A stretch of 64,000 nucleotides of DNA from contig MU128950.1 of the NCBI GenBank assembly GCA_014904985.1, positions 85,252-149,251 on the forward strand. The letters are read 5' to 3'. Under the pieces are notes generated by a model, which was given only the letters and a program-made list of their open reading frames with translations, did no database searches and was not told the origin of the DNA. The position numbers and the translations under genes were made by a program. Within the stretch, counting starts at the first letter, position 1. Each line of letters opens with the position of its first letter. The stretch is from Hydnum rufescens UP504 (lineage: Eukaryota > Basidiomycota > Agaricomycetes > Cantharellales > Hydnaceae). Below, piece by piece: positions 1 through 11,216 of this stretch.

Positions 1-265
1 TCCCCTCGGGGAATCCCACGGCCACCTGGCCTCATGCGAGGACTCTGGAATTGATCGTGAAGGATAAGGGAAGGAAAGGGCGCGACGGCACCCGGCCATG
101 TCATGTGGCACATGGAAACTGGGTGCCAATCAACGAGACACTTTTTCGCAGTCACTTGGGTCCACAACTTGCGGAGCGTCGTGAGAATGAAGAACAAAAT
201 CTATTTCACCAAAATAATAAATAGGGCCTGAAATCGGAACACTGAGATATAGTGATCAGGGATTT

Positions 266-590
266 TTCTCATTCTCATTCTCTCCCCCATGATTCCTTGA
301 TCCTTATTCTCGTTCCCATTCTTATTCCCATTCCCATTCTTCATTCTCGTTCTCTGTTCCGTCCACATGCCCGTTCCTGTTCCCGTTCCCGTTCCGTTCC
401 CATTCCCGTCCCCGTCCCCGTTCCATTCCCATTCCCGTCCCCGTTCCCGTCCCTGTTCCCATTCCCGTTCCCGTCCCCATTCTCATTCTCGCGCCCGTGC
501 CCGTTCTCCCCTCCCAGATTCTCATCTTCCCCCCAATCGCCACCGTCCTCCCCATCCCTATTCTCGTTCCCGTTCTCGATCTGGCTCCCC
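266..590. repeat. Polypyrimidine low-complexity tract
   Basis: The + strand is almost entirely C and T with scattered G/A, built from degenerate hexamer-like units such as CATTCC, CGTTCC and CGTCCC. It is open in several frames on both strands, giving artificial Ser/Pro/Arg-rich or Gly/Glu-rich translations. I see no splice or start signal that would make it a convincing exon, although it could be a 5' leader of the downstream gene. Confidence 0.8.
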
Positions 591-1022
591 TTCCCATCAC
601 TCTCATCATCCCAGGGTTCCCCACAATTCTTCTGAGCTCTGTTCTTCCCAGCATGATGCTCCACATCCCTCTGTTACTTCTTCAGCTCCAAGCCTACAAC
701 CCGGCAAGCCAATACCAACCGGTCCCAGGGCACTTCCAGACCCTTCGAACCCTCGGTCTATTCCACCAACTGGCCCAAGGCACAATGGCTCCTATCGCCT
801 GATCGGAACTTGGATCCTCGAACCCACGAGCTTACCAGGAGCCTAGAACATCTAGTCCAAGGGAATTAACTACTGGAGAAGCCTCTGAAGTGACTTCTAT
901 GTCTATGAAATCAAAATGGTGAGGGTTATCATGATCCCTATAGAGTTAGAGCGAGGTATTAACAGCTCTATAGGTCATACGCATTTAAGAATGGCTCGAG
1001 GGACTCCCGTGGTACATCGCCC
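591..1022. other. Non-repetitive stretch, no gene assigned
   Basis: A + strand frame stays open from the polypyrimidine tract to about 845 (Ser/Pro/His-rich, ending in TAG). A second frame is open from about 803 to 920. Neither joins the 1023-2090 frame through a phase-compatible intron that I could establish. They may be decayed 5' exons of that gene. Confidence 0.35.
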
Positions 1023-2090
1023 TTGAATACGCCCTCGTTACAGGAAGAGGGGGTGCAAACTTCCCTGAACTTTAAGAAGTCTCTACCAGTCCCATCCGCT
1101 GTGGGGACATTGATTATGCCGCCCTTCCCTGTGAAAGCATCAAACTCTACGGCTCCCCCAGTAGAGCACCCATCGTCATCTGCCGAGCCATTTGAATGGG
1201 TTCCATTGGGTCAATGGTTCTACATCGAGTGGGGGCCGCTGACGGTGGGCCAGAGCAACATCAAAGATATTGCGAATGGCCTCATGACGGAGTTTACCCA
1301 TCGAGGAGTCCTTGGGATCCACTGTACGAGACGAAAACACATCGCGGGTCAGCCCTACCTTTGCTCCTTGTATTTCAAGAGCGAATTGCAGAGGGACAGT
1401 GTTCTTGCTGACTTCTCACAGGAGATGAACAAGAACAGGTTCAAGAATCTGAAGACATCCACAGCCAATGCGGTAGCACACCCATACATTGCCCCAGTGG
1501 ACCTGTTGTATGTTGACAAGGTTTATGCATGCGCTGGTAGCAAGCTGGAACGCGATGCTCTCCTTGCTTGTGGCCCTCCACCTATAAAGACTCCAGAGGA
1601 CTTTAAAATGGAGTTTCTTGATTATGTCCGACATCCTCCTCGTCTACCTGAAGCCATCACTCAATATCCTCCCACCAATTTTCCTGCTCGAAAACGGGAT
1701 ATGCAAATGATTGAATTCACAACTGTATGGCTCATGAACAGGATAGAACAAATCCATGACGTTCCTATTGACCTCAAGCGGCTGGAAATCTTTCTCCATA
1801 TCCATGCGCGCACTGGATTCAAGCAGGCATTCATTGCTCCAATCTGGCCAAACACCGGCCAAGTCAACACCATCATCCGCCAGATTGTGAGGTGGGCAGA
1901 AACTGATGGATTGAAACAGGGCAAGAACCGTTTGGAGCTTCGGGAGACACTTGGATTCACTCTCCATAAATGTTGGAGATTGACACTCGAGATGGATTTA
2001 CCTGAACCCTTTTTCTTGAAAGATCCACGAGAGGAAACAGTTCCTGGTATTATTCATTCAAAAACCATACCCCACACTACCATTTATTGA
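1023..2090 (+). CDS. Hypothetical protein, about 325-355 aa
   Basis: Uninterrupted frame of 356 codons, with the first in-frame ATG at 1116 and a TGA stop at 2088-2090. The frame is already open at 1023 without an ATG, so an upstream exon is possible. The N-terminal 45 residues are Ser/Pro-rich. The rest looks globular, with aromatic and acidic segments such as 'PLGQWFYIEWGPLTVGQ' near residue 60 and 'LYVDKVYACAGSKLERDALL' near residue 165. There is no signal peptide, membrane segment or catalytic motif I recognise. Composition and length look like a real protein rather than a shadow frame. It lies 457 bp upstream of another + strand gene, and the two could belong to one larger gene or element. 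Function unknown. Confidence 0.6.
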   Translation: MNTPSLQEEGVQTSLNFKKSLPVPSAVGTLIMPPFPVKASNSTAPPVEHPSSSAEPFEWVPLGQWFYIEWGPLTVGQSNIKDIANGLMTEFTHRGVLGIHCTRRKHIAGQPYLCSLYFKSELQRDSVLADFSQEMNKNRFKNLKTSTANAVAHPYIAPVDLLYVDKVYACAGSKLERDALLACGPPPIKTPEDFKMEFLDYVRHPPRLPEAITQYPPTNFPARKRDMQMIEFTTVWLMNRIEQIHDVPIDLKRLEIFLHIHARTGFKQAFIAPIWPNTGQVNTIIRQIVRWAETDGLKQGKNRLELRETLGFTLHKCWRLTLEMDLPEPFFLKDPREETVPGIIHSKTIPHTTIY

Positions 2091-2547
2091 TTTTCTTGTG
2101 CGGTTTGTACTCTGAAAATGTAATGGTTTCGGATATTACTGATCGACTTTCTTGATGCCCAATTCCAGATGTGTTTTTTTCTCACTTCCTTCCCACACAG
2201 AATGCACCTTGAGTCCAGTGCTGAACGTTCGGCTTCACTGACATTCGGTGTCCTCTCTTGCGTCCTTGTGGAGCAGTCTTGTGGCCCCATTGCTACCACG
2301 AGCATCAATTTTATCTCATTCACATATTCATAAGTTAAAGTCAGTTGAATCCAGTTCCGAATGTCACTCTAATGACCTTATGGTGCTTTCTGTATCAAAC
2401 TTTCATCCACTCCGGTACTGGTCGTCGACACATTCAGACGTCCAGTCTCCTGTCTGGCATCCCTCGGGAAAACCATCCTTGTTGAGCTCAGTGCTGGAGG
2501 TCGGCATTCTCTGACCTCTGGTATCCTGTCCGACAGTATCCGTCAAC
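2091..2547. other. Intergenic stretch
   Basis: No convincing exon. It could hold the promoter and leader of the gene starting at 2548, but I see no clear TATA box or repeat. Confidence 0.4.
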
Positions 2548-3366
2548 ATGGTTAGAACACGGGCCCACCCTGAATCGTTAGATTCATCACAATCATCCAC
2601 CAAGCGCCCACGCCCCTCTATGAAAGGTTCCTCATCTAATCCAAAGCCACCCTCGCCTAAAGCTAAATGCCCTCTATCAAAAGCAAAAGTTCTTTCATCC
2701 AAAGGAACACCGGCTTCCTCTAGTGCAAAGACAGCTTCGAATGCACCAGCCTCTTCCTCCCCAGCGGTACCATCCAAGGCCTCGGATCCTCTACGGGCTG
2801 TTGCCAAGGCTCCGACGTTTGCATCTACCAGCAGACAAACACTCGTCTCTGTCGACATTCATTCTCGTATCTCCACAAACCCACCCTCGAAGGTCTCCAC
2901 ATCCTCTGTCCAGCGTATTCTACCCTCATCTTCGCCCAACTTGCCAAATCCCCTGGATATTACATCCACAAAGAAAGACCATGCCCTCACATCTGCTGAT
3001 GTATTAGCGTTGCTTGATCAAGGCCAGAAACTATCCCACCAACTTCCTCTGAATGTCCCTGAATGGGATCAGAAGGACGATAGGGCTACATGTCTCTGGG
3101 ATGCGAGACACCCGGAGACTATACCTTTGTCCTTCGCAGGTGGTGGCGAAGACCGTGATGAGGACTGGGAGAATCTGGATCCAGTTCTTAATCGTGTGCT
3201 CCATGTGGACGTACCAATGGATGTACTTGTGAAAGGCATCAGGAGAGGATCCAGTGGTACTCTCGGGATTGTAGAAGGGCTCGCCTTCTTTGTTGAAAAG
3301 TGTAGCTTGAATCCAGTCTACTTTGGAACCAAGTTACAATGTCTTGTGGAGGCCCTGGAAGTGTGA
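2548..3366 (+). CDS. Hypothetical Ser/Pro/Lys-rich protein, first exon
   Basis: ATG at 2548 begins a 272-codon frame ending TGA at 3364-3366. The first 120 residues are low-complexity Ser/Pro/Lys/Ala and probably disordered. The C-terminal 120 residues look folded ('LDPVLNRVLHVDVPMDVLVKG'). The frame may not truly stop: GTGTGA at 3361 can act as a weak 5' splice site and AG at 3433-3434 as acceptor, both phase 0, joining it to the next reading frame into one protein of roughly 970 aa. That splice is inferred; the donor is non-consensus. Function unknown. Confidence 0.5.
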   Translation: MVRTRAHPESLDSSQSSTKRPRPSMKGSSSNPKPPSPKAKCPLSKAKVLSSKGTPASSSAKTASNAPASSSPAVPSKASDPLRAVAKAPTFASTSRQTLVSVDIHSRISTNPPSKVSTSSVQRILPSSSPNLPNPLDITSTKKDHALTSADVLALLDQGQKLSHQLPLNVPEWDQKDDRATCLWDARHPETIPLSFAGGGEDRDEDWENLDPVLNRVLHVDVPMDVLVKGIRRGSSGTLGIVEGLAFFVEKCSLNPVYFGTKLQCLVEALEV

Positions 3367-3461
3367 ATTAAGTGAGTAGTTTATTGGAGATTATATCTAC
3401 ACTGTTGCTTATTATCCGGTACTCCAGACTAGAGACCACCAATGCGACAAGTGATAAAATC

Positions 3462-5563
3462 ATGGCTCAGGAAGTCACCCCACCCTCCGGTCCGGGTTTC
3501 GGTTTGCGGGATGGATGGTCCCCTGAGTCCCCAGTCGACCACTCCATCCCCATTCACCGACCATCACTGGAACCCCCTGACTGCCCTAGGGTGAAAGACT
3601 CCAGAGGACATCGAGACCATGATTCTGATGAATCGAACCCTGGTTGGCAATCGCCCCCTTCCCGGTCTCAAAAATCTCAACGCCAAATGGTGTCATTTGA
3701 TGATTCCCTTGATGATTGCAATGAGGATGATGATCATAGTGATGAAGACGGCGAGGATGGAGATGATACTGCAGACATACAATGTCGAAGGCGCAAATTC
3801 CGGAATGACGAAATCGACGAAGTTGTAGAAATGTTCCGCCAGTTTGAAGAGACGAAAGTTAAACCATGTGCCCAGCGCCTGGGTTGTACCATCACACGCT
3901 TGATGAGAATTGGGAAATGGTCACTGAATACGAGTGAGCGCCGACAGCGCGGGAATCCTTGGAATGCGTACCTCAACCTTCTCAAAGGTTCGTGATCTCG
4001 ATGTCACAATTTCCCTTCGTTTCTCATTCTGATCTCTGGAACATAGAGAAAGATGAGTTTGTGTTGAAGTCAGAAGCACGCAACTCGTATGCAAAACTCA
4101 AAAACGATATGGGCAGCAGTGATACTGAAGCCTGGGCGGCAGAGATGGAGCGTTTGACGTCTGAACTTCGTGGGAGGAAGACTGCGGTAGGAAAGAAGAA
4201 AGGAGAATCAGGAGGGGATGTGGCGAAGCTCATGGAACAGACACAGCGCTGGTGGAATGCGGATGGCAAAACTTTGCTGAACACTGGCATCCATACCTTC
4301 TACATGATGGTCTCCGATATGGCATCTTCATTGGCTGCTCATAGTCAGAATACCTCCTCTATGAACTCACCCCAAATGGAATCGTGGTACAAGTCTCACT
4401 TTGACCCCACCCAGCACATTGGTGACATCTACAAATACATTCTTGCTCAGCAACTACAGTCGAAGGAGGTTGAGGCTTTGGAAGAAGGAGAGTCACACCG
4501 GCAGCATATAATGGAAACACAAGACATGCACCATACGAAAGCTGCTTGTGCACAGAGAATGTGCAAGCTCCTGGGCCCCTATATGCCAGCAAAGGTCAAA
4601 GTAACGAAGTGGATGGAGATACCAAAGTTGTTGAGGCTTAATCCACTTCGGTTGGAGGGGCTTCCTACTGTGGATGAATTCCCACTCTTAGGGAGTTGGA
4701 TAGCCGATAAGTACCGAACGTCCCACTGGAACAAGATGTACGAGGCCTTTACTCATCCTGAAGATCATTGGATCCGCCTAGAAGAACTCCCAGAGTCTCC
4801 TCTCGACTCTGATGAGTCCATGTTGCTGGTCATGATCGATCACCGTGGGCAAGTCCAGCATACCATCGGGAGTGTAGATCATGCTAGAGCTTCGAACGAC
4901 TGGTCTGGGGGTGCCACGCTGGGGGGAGAAGGAATCAACAGTCCAGTTCTGGATGAAGTCCGGGAGGAGAATGTGGAGAGCACAATGGGGAAATGGAAGT
5001 ATAGTGAATTGGGTAGAAGTCGGGACTCTACAGGAATTGGGCCTGGTCATGCGGCTGAGGATGCTGGGGAGCATGACAGTGACATAGAGGAGGATGAGAG
5101 GCCAGTGAGAAGGAGAAGGAAGTTACGACTCCCAAGAAGATCGACATCTACAATTCCAGACGAACTCGACAAGTTGCCAACTCCTCTTTCTCCCAACTCG
5201 CTCATCCGTGCTCAGGCTAACCAGAGCCCTCCACCTTTTCTCGCAACAACTTCTGCATCAAGCCATGTGGGAGCCACAGTACCTTTGGTCAACAGCCGGG
5301 TCGCGCAACTACATAGGATGCCAACATATTCGACAAACTCAGGGGCCTTGACACCCTTGGATAATTTCCCTACGTCTACGTCTCCACCTATACAAGTTCT
5401 TAGGGATAGCTCAGCATCATCATCTTCCACTCCCAACTCTGGTCCTGACATGATGAGCACTCACCCAAATGGACCCTCGCAGGCCTCATTTTCACTGCCC
5501 AGTGCACAGGTTCATCTCAGTGCTGCAGACTTTGACGCACTTCAAATGAGCTTTGCTACTTAG
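3462..5563 (+). CDS. Hypothetical protein, exons 3462-3987 and 4047-5563
   Basis: Two long frames are joined by a 59-nt intron (3988-4046; donor GTTCGT, CTGAT branch-like sequence, acceptor CATAG) whose ends are phase-compatible. ATG at 3462 is the first in the upstream exon, though the frame may continue from the 2548 gene. The joined protein has an acidic stretch near residue 90-105 (Asp/Glu run). A basic helical segment crosses the splice: 'RRRKFRNDEIDEVVEMFRQF' upstream and 'GNPWNAYLNLLK' then 'EKDEFVLKSEARNSYAKLK' downstream. The WN-x-Y-L pattern is loosely like HMG-box or transposon-associated proteins of basidiomycetes. The last 180 residues are Ser/Thr/Pro-rich. No catalytic motif recognised; function unknown. 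Confidence 0.6.
3988..4046 (+). other. Spliceosomal intron
   Basis: GTTCGT at the 5' end, ACATAG at the 3' end, 59 nt, phase 1. Removal joins two long open frames (G|AG codon), and the unspliced upstream frame stops shortly after the donor. Confidence 0.75.
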
Positions 5564-5857
5564 GCAGGAAATGGTGCTGGGCTCTTGTAGATACGAGACT
5601 ACTCATGTCCATATCATTCCATTCCTATCATAATACATTGCTCTTGTCATCATTAATAGTGTTCTAAGTTTTCAACATGAATGTTAGGTTTCTAGTGAGG
5701 TTTAAGGATCTGCCGTTCAAGTGTGCAAGTTCCCCAAGTTGGGCCCAAGGTAGCCACAAATGGGCCCAAGTTGGGCACAGTTGGGCCCAAAGACTGTAAG
5801 CCACCGGGTATCAAAGACCCTGAGTTGGACCCAATTATGTTCCATATTGCTTGGGAC
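5564..5857. other. 3' region with repeated TTGGGCCCAA
   Basis: No gene. Between 5733 and 5792 the palindromic word TTGGGCCCAA or a close variant occurs three to four times in about 60 bp. Confidence 0.5.
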
Positions 5858-6403
5858 CTAGTTAGGTATTAAAAATGCCTCATTTTTTGACCTAAGGTAG
5901 GTGTCATAACCGGCTGACCGAGGTGGTAAAACATGGGCTTTATGAATATGCTCCACCTCTTCCTGAGAAGGCAGCACCACCATGGGGGTAGGTTTCACCC
6001 AATTCAAGCCCCAGTCTGGCAGAATCACACAACTGTACCCCCTCAGTTGAGGAGGGACTGTGGTACTACTTCCTGTTGGGGGTACATCACTGGGAAGGGG
6101 CAATGGGTGGGAATCGGGTGAAGAATAAGACCTGGCTACATGGCTGGTGCTCGGCGAGGCTGTCTGAGAGCTGAATGGATGCGCAGTGGTAAAAACAGAG
6201 GCTGAGGAATTGAGTAGAATTGGGCATGCATGGGCCACACACTCAGAGGCCCCAGCAGCCTGAGCTGCAAGACAGTGTGTCCTGCACTGGTGCCGAGAGC
6301 ACTTTTGATGTGCCTTACACAGCTTACCATTCTTGAGAGAACAGCCCAGTTCCGCACAGTCATGACCATGTTCAGATGTGGCAGTAGACATTGAGTCTGC
6401 CAT
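5858..6403 (-). CDS. Cys/His-rich hypothetical protein, 181 aa
   Basis: Minus-strand frame with ATG at 6401-6403. Residues about 13-60 hold regularly spaced cysteines and histidines ('HDCAELGCSLKNGKLC' then 'HQKCSRHQCRTHC' then 'CVAHAC'), consistent with a small zinc-binding module. The rest is Ser/Pro-rich, then a charged tail. No known domain could be named. Transcription would start close to the F1 LTR whose edge lies about 60 bp upstream, so the gene's own promoter may have been displaced by that insertion. It could also be the remnant of a longer transposon-encoded protein. Confidence 0.45.
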   Translation of the reverse strand: MADSMSTATSEHGHDCAELGCSLKNGKLCKAHQKCSRHQCRTHCLAAQAAGASECVAHACPILLNSSASVFTTAHPFSSQTASPSTSHVARSYSSPDSHPLPLPSDVPPTGSSTTVPPQLRGYSCVILPDWGLNWVKPTPMVVLPSQEEVEHIHKAHVLPPRSAGYDTYLRSKNEAFLIPN

Positions 6404-6461
6404 TGCAATCTTGATATGGTGATCCTCTGGGAATTTTTCAATATTAATCTTCTCAGTGCGC

Positions 6462-7826
6462 TGGAAGTGGGAAACAGAAGGGGAATCCAGCTACAGTCTG
6501 TGAAATGGAAATGAGGACAAAGAATGGGGATCATGGGGCCAATTCGAACGTTAGGGTCTGAGGGAAGGAAGGGTCTTGGGATGGGTAGAATTGTCCTGTA
6601 TAGACAGAGCCTATCCAGACAATAAATGAAGGGGTTGTTAAATCAGGGAATCACACCCTAGGTCCTCCTCTTGAGAGCCTATCAAAAGTGTGATAAGTTG
6701 GGTTTGAGATGTGGAATTTACCCTAACACCAGCAGCAGTTCAACTAGCTTTTCAACTGGAGATGGGGGGAAAGATGATAGAAATTCGCATCTCCTGCACT
6801 TAATATACATCACAGAAAAATGCTATGGTAACCGGCGGAAAGGTGGGATTAAGGTGAAAATGATGAAAAAGAAATCAAGTCCAAAGCTTCAAAACTGAAG
6901 GAGATATTCATTTAACAAGTCAGAATAGGGGAATATAGCTTAACCAAGGTATTCCTCCTCTCCTACTGAACAGAATCCCTTGGGGAAAGGTGGAACTGGT
7001 CGCCCTAGACATACCCTCCATCGGACATAGGGTGCCGGAACCATAATTGCCTTTAATAATCAGAAAGCGGAGGTAAAAGTGAAATGAGACATGGGGAGAC
7101 TAAATTGCAGAAAGCCGAGTTCTAATCCGCTCGTTTTCCCCTTGGTACCATTCGATGCGGATTTCCATCTTATTTCCAGGGGTGGTCGTTAATAATGAAT
7201 ATGATTGAAACTGGTGGAGATATTCGCAAAATACTGAAGGATGGTGTGGAGCATGAGGTAAAATCAACCTGGAGGATGCAGTTCGCATCCGATAAACGCG
7301 TATGTGGTACCGTTAGATAGGTATTGATCGTAGCTTTCTGGGCGCTATCTTGCCGAGTCGATCCGATTAAAAATGAGGGAGATATTTGCGAAATACACCT
7401 TGAGAGTATGGGAATAGCCCCTATTTAACATGTGACTAATCCGTGAGTTGGATCCAAAGGATTAGGCAATCTTGATTATATAATTGGGACTCGTATATCC
7501 CCACCGAGGCAATGAGCAATGCATAATGGATTGAGTACCAAACAAACAGGGCAAGTTGAATTGCCTGAGCCACAGTTGGCTGGGCTTGAAGTAACTACAA
7601 TTTGAGGTAGTCTGTTGAAGACTTGGTGATGGACAAATAAATGTCTTGTGTACAAGGTGGAGGAAAGAGAAATAAAATGGGTCTTGGAGAATTGAAATCC
7701 ACGTCGTATGGCAATCAAAGGAATGATAGGTATTTGAAGGATTGGAATTGAATAAATTGAATTTGTTTGAAGAGGTAGTTGGGTCCTGAAGCAGAATATA
7801 TGTAGTAGGGTTTTATCCCTCCAACA
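6462..7826. mobile_element. Solo LTR, family F1 (copy a), about 1.36 kb
   Basis: Terminal TG...CA (TGGAAGTGGGAAACAG at the left, CCCTCCAACA at the right), flanked by GTGCG at 6456-6460 and again at 7827-7831, consistent with a target-site duplication (one extra C sits at the left edge). A second copy is at 35340-36686 and a truncated inverted one at 51856-52852. Read from the other side it starts TGTTGGAGGGATAAAACC, the usual look of a copia-type LTR start, so its sense orientation is probably minus here. No internal coding region is attached. Confidence 0.75.
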
Positions 7827-9083
7827 GTGCGAATGACTGAGACAGCAAATTATGTGTCATTGAGTCCTGTGCCGATCTCATGGGGAGAGGCCCACCAGAT
7901 ATTTGGCCACCTGTCAATCTCAGGGCTCAAAACCCTATTCAATTCCAATATGGTAATGGGAATCAAAGTTGATCCCGATTCAAATCAAGATCTTGCGTGT
8001 GAGGCTTGTATCCAAGCCAAATTACATCATCAATCATTTCCCAAATCGAGTGATAACCAAGCCAGGAAACCCGGTGATCTCACACATTCTGACTTGTGGG
8101 GACCAGCAAGAACTGCTTCCATTGGAGGATCATGGTATTATATATCATTCATTGATGACCATTCGAGACAAATCACCATCAAATTCCTTAAGGAAAAGTC
8201 AGAGGCACAGCAACCAATCCAAAACTATGTTGCATGGATTGAAACCCAATTAAATCGACTGCCAAAAGCATTTAAATTTGATAATGGCAGTGAATTTATT
8301 GATCAGGATCTCCAAAAATGGTTAGCTGAAAAAGGAATAGAATCCAAATTTACTGTGCCCCATTCACCCCAACAACATGGAATGGCTGAGTGGCTGAACT
8401 GGACTTTACTCGAGATCATGCGAGCTATGCTAATTGCCAAGGGTTTACCTAAGAACCTATGGGCGGAGGCAGTTTTATATGCCGTGTACATCCAAGCACG
8501 AAGCCCTACAAGGGCATTACATAATAAAACCCCAATGGAGGTATGGACAGGTATAAAGCCAGACATATCTAATCTCCATGAATTTGGATCTGATGTATGG
8601 GTCCTAGATAAGGGCAACCAATCAAAATTAGACCCGAAGGCAAATAAATTCTTTTTTGTCAGCATTGAAGAGGGACTGAGGGCCATTAAGTACTACAACC
8701 CAAAAACTCACAAAATTTTAATTTCCTGGAACTTCAAATTCAATAATAGCCCCAACACCCCAAGCCAGGTCAATCTCGATCTCCCCATCCCTTCCAATAA
8801 TTCTAATTCAGGCTTGGAACATGCTCAAATTGAGGGGGAGCTCCAGGAACCCAAGACTCATGATACCAATTCTCTGCATATTCAAAACAATTCAATATCA
8901 CCCCTTGTAATAATGTGGTCCTCAACTTTGAGGGACCGCAGTATTTGTTGTCATTGGACAAGGCAGATTCAAGGGACCTGTGAACAGAAGGAGGAAAGTA
9001 ATCCAACTGCTCTAAGCACTGGCTTCGCTTTGGATGGGGGAGAAGCAAGAGGAGAGAGGGGAATGGGTAAGGGAAGATGGTAG
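7827..9083 (+). pseudogene. Ty1/copia Pol fragment (integrase)
   Basis: An open frame encodes a copia-type GAG-pre-integrase zinc region (H near 'EAHQIFGHLSISGL', then 'CEACIQAK') followed by an integrase core: first Asp in 'HSDLWGPA', second Asp in 'KFDNGSEF', and the Glu position in 'PHSPQQHGMAEWLNWTLLE'. It continues through 'MEVWTGIKPDISNLHEFGSDVW'. There is no reverse transcriptase or RNase H, and the 5' side begins abruptly at the edge of the F1 LTR, so this is a truncated element. The last 100 codons are unrelated-looking and probably run past the true domain. Catalysis is unlikely because no complete Pol is present. Confidence 0.85.
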
Positions 9084-9550
9084 TAGCTGGCCAAAGGGCT
9101 CAGCTACTATCTATGGGGGGAAAGGGTAGTTAGTGGGTGCACTAGAGGAGTGTACTTACCTAACTGAGTTGCACTCATATGCGACTCCCTTTATCCATCT
9201 CTGCCCCGTGCTCTATGGTGACAGATTGCAGGTCTTGATGCAGTTGATTCATTACACAACTTGGTTGCATAGTTGCTGTGTGGCTACATTGATTTCACAG
9301 TTCAAGCGGGAGCTACAAGGTCTGGGCAAAAGAGTGATTTGATTCTGGTGCAACTGGGCCACACTATTACATAAGGTACTAGAGGGGACAGGACTTGTAT
9401 ATACTCTATGTAGCATGGCCCTATATTACAGTGCCCCCCAGCGCAGCATCAGGATTCTATTGGGAGGACACCCATGTCCTCGAGATCTAGATCCTCTAGC
9501 ATGATCTCATAATGCTTGAACCATCCATTCCACCGGAATTGCTCACCTGC
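9084..9550. other. Stretch without recognisable gene
   Basis: AT/GC-mixed sequence with only a short + strand frame (9133-9342). It may be the tail of the copia remnant. No LTR ends recognised. Confidence 0.35.
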
Positions 9551-10493
9551 TGTGGAAGATAAAAACATCCAGTATCAGAAAATGCGAAATCACACCACTC
9601 CCAGCCTTTGGATGATCACATGACCAATTATGAAATTAATTATGGCTATGCACAGAAATCAAATTCATTCTATAACTCCATCAGTTTTGATCGGATAGGT
9701 ACGCCCATATAATGCTTAGAAAGCTACGATTCACACCTTTCGAACGGTACCAAACACAAGTTGAACGGACCAAGACTGCACTCTCCAGACCAATTTTACT
9801 ATCAAAATCCGGAATTTCCAGTAAACAACAAATTTCTCTGTCAGTTCGCATCCAATACTCTTGGAACAACTGCGCCTAGAAATATATAAGAAATCCGCAT
9901 CCAACGGTACTGAGCATGCGAAGAACAGATCAAAACTGAACTCTACAGAATGATATTACTATCAGAATCAACACCCATCAGTAAAAAATGAATTTCTCTG
10001 TCAGTTTACACTGGATCTGCTCGGAACCACTGTGCCCAGAAAGCTGTTAAAAATACGCATCTAATGATACCAAGAACGTCTATTATGGATGCAAACTGCT
10101 GTTTCTGCATTGAATCCCATCCCATGCACTTGTCCCCATTATCAACCAGCAACAAAACACCTTAACCATTGGACTATGCTCAAATTAATCTCCAAAACCC
10201 AGAGATATCCTTTCATTTCGCCTCCAGAATGCTCCACATGGTCAGTGACCTCATGCTCCAAGCATTCCACATGCTCAGCAAATTGGTGACATCACCCCTC
10301 CTCATGATTCCTTTTGCTCTCTTTATGAATGACATCACTATGACATCACCTCCTCATGATTCCTTTTGTTCTCCTTATGCACGACTCAGCTATGACTGCA
10401 TTATTACATCATCTTGTTATTTTTCTTTTGTTCTCACCTATGACTCACCCATGAGGGAGTCATATTTCTTAAACACAGCCACCTTCAGAAAGG

Positions 10494-10500
10494 TATAAAA
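10494..10500 (+). promoter_or_regulatory. TATA box of the F2 LTR
   Basis: TATAAAAG in the context AGGTATAAAAGCTGG, conserved in all five F2 LTR copies (for example 28651, 54000 and, inverted, near 61135). The pyrimidine-rich sequence following it is a plausible transcription start region. Confidence 0.65.
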
Positions 10501-10899
10501 GCTGGTAGATTTCCTGTATCCCCCATCATCTCCTCTCTGGAAATCATCTCTGTCAACCACTGTCAACTTTTCTGCTTGCCTCTAAAGAACAGTCTATCTA
10601 TAAGCCATCTGGAGCTAAGTCATCTTCAAGGTTGTTGAGACAAAGCCACTGGTAGCCCTCTACACAAATCACTAAAGCCAAGGATAGTTGCAGGACCTAA
10701 GGTTAGAGTTGCTGGACATCCAAGGAAAAGTAAGCATAATGAAATATGAATCAGGTTTTGAAGAAAGAAGGAAGAAAGATACTAACAAGACTAACCAAGC
10801 ACTGACCAGTCTGTAGCCCACAGATATCTGCATTTTGACCAGGAGAATGTAAACAAGAATACACAAATATCAGTAAACGAACCAACACAACACAAACAA

Positions 10900-11010
10900 C
10901 GTATAAGCCTTTCCACAAGCATCCCAGACATATAAGCCTTTCCATAAGCATCCCACATGATGTATAAGCCTTCCTACAAGCATCACAGACATATAAGCCT
11001 TTCTATAAGC
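10900..11010 (+). repeat. Tandem TATAAGCC repeats inside the F2 LTR
   Basis: Four imperfect units of about 27-32 bp, each with TATAAGCCTT followed by ACAAGCATC or ATAAGCATC. The same array occurs at about 29055-29170, 16375-16440 (shorter) and inverted at about 60680-60735. Copy number differs between LTRs, so it may vary by slippage. Confidence 0.7.
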
Positions 11011-11216
11011 ATCCCAAACGATATATCATTGACTACAGCTAGTCCATATCCCTTCCTATTCTCCACTGAACACCATACACATCTTGCAGAGTGTGATCAA
11101 CCATTGAAGTGAACCAACCCAATGAATAACAACAGAAATAACAGTCTCCCATCTACACACTGGCTGAACCAGATTTTGATTTGACAGTCATCGGAGCTCC
11201 CAACCCTTCTTCTATA

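Larger units (their letters stand above)
9551..11216 (+). mobile_element. F2 LTR (copy a), probable 5' LTR
   Basis: Begins TGTGGAAGATAAAAACATCC and ends CCCTTCTTCTATA. Four more copies are at 15003, 27699, 53140 and (inverted) 60478. It contains a TATAAAA box at 10494 and a short tandem array (10900-11010). The gag frame starts about 130 bp downstream, as expected of a 5' LTR. Clean insertion of the inverted copy into an F3 LTR defines both ends. Confidence 0.8.

Noticed and set aside
252..846. Several overlapping SR-, Pro- or Gly-rich ORFs on both strands
   Set aside because: They all translate the same polypyrimidine microsatellite-like tract in different frames. No start context, splice site or non-repetitive domain supports a gene.
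6462..9083. F1 LTR as the 5' LTR of the adjacent copia integrase
   Set aside because: GTGCG occurs on both sides of the LTR, which marks a solo insertion. The probable sense orientation of F1 is opposite to the integrase, and no leader, gag or protease separates them.
9551..11216. Each TATAAGCC unit as a separate promoter
   Set aside because: The single conserved TATAAAAG upstream fits a promoter better. TATAAGCC units are tandem repeat copies near the LTR end.
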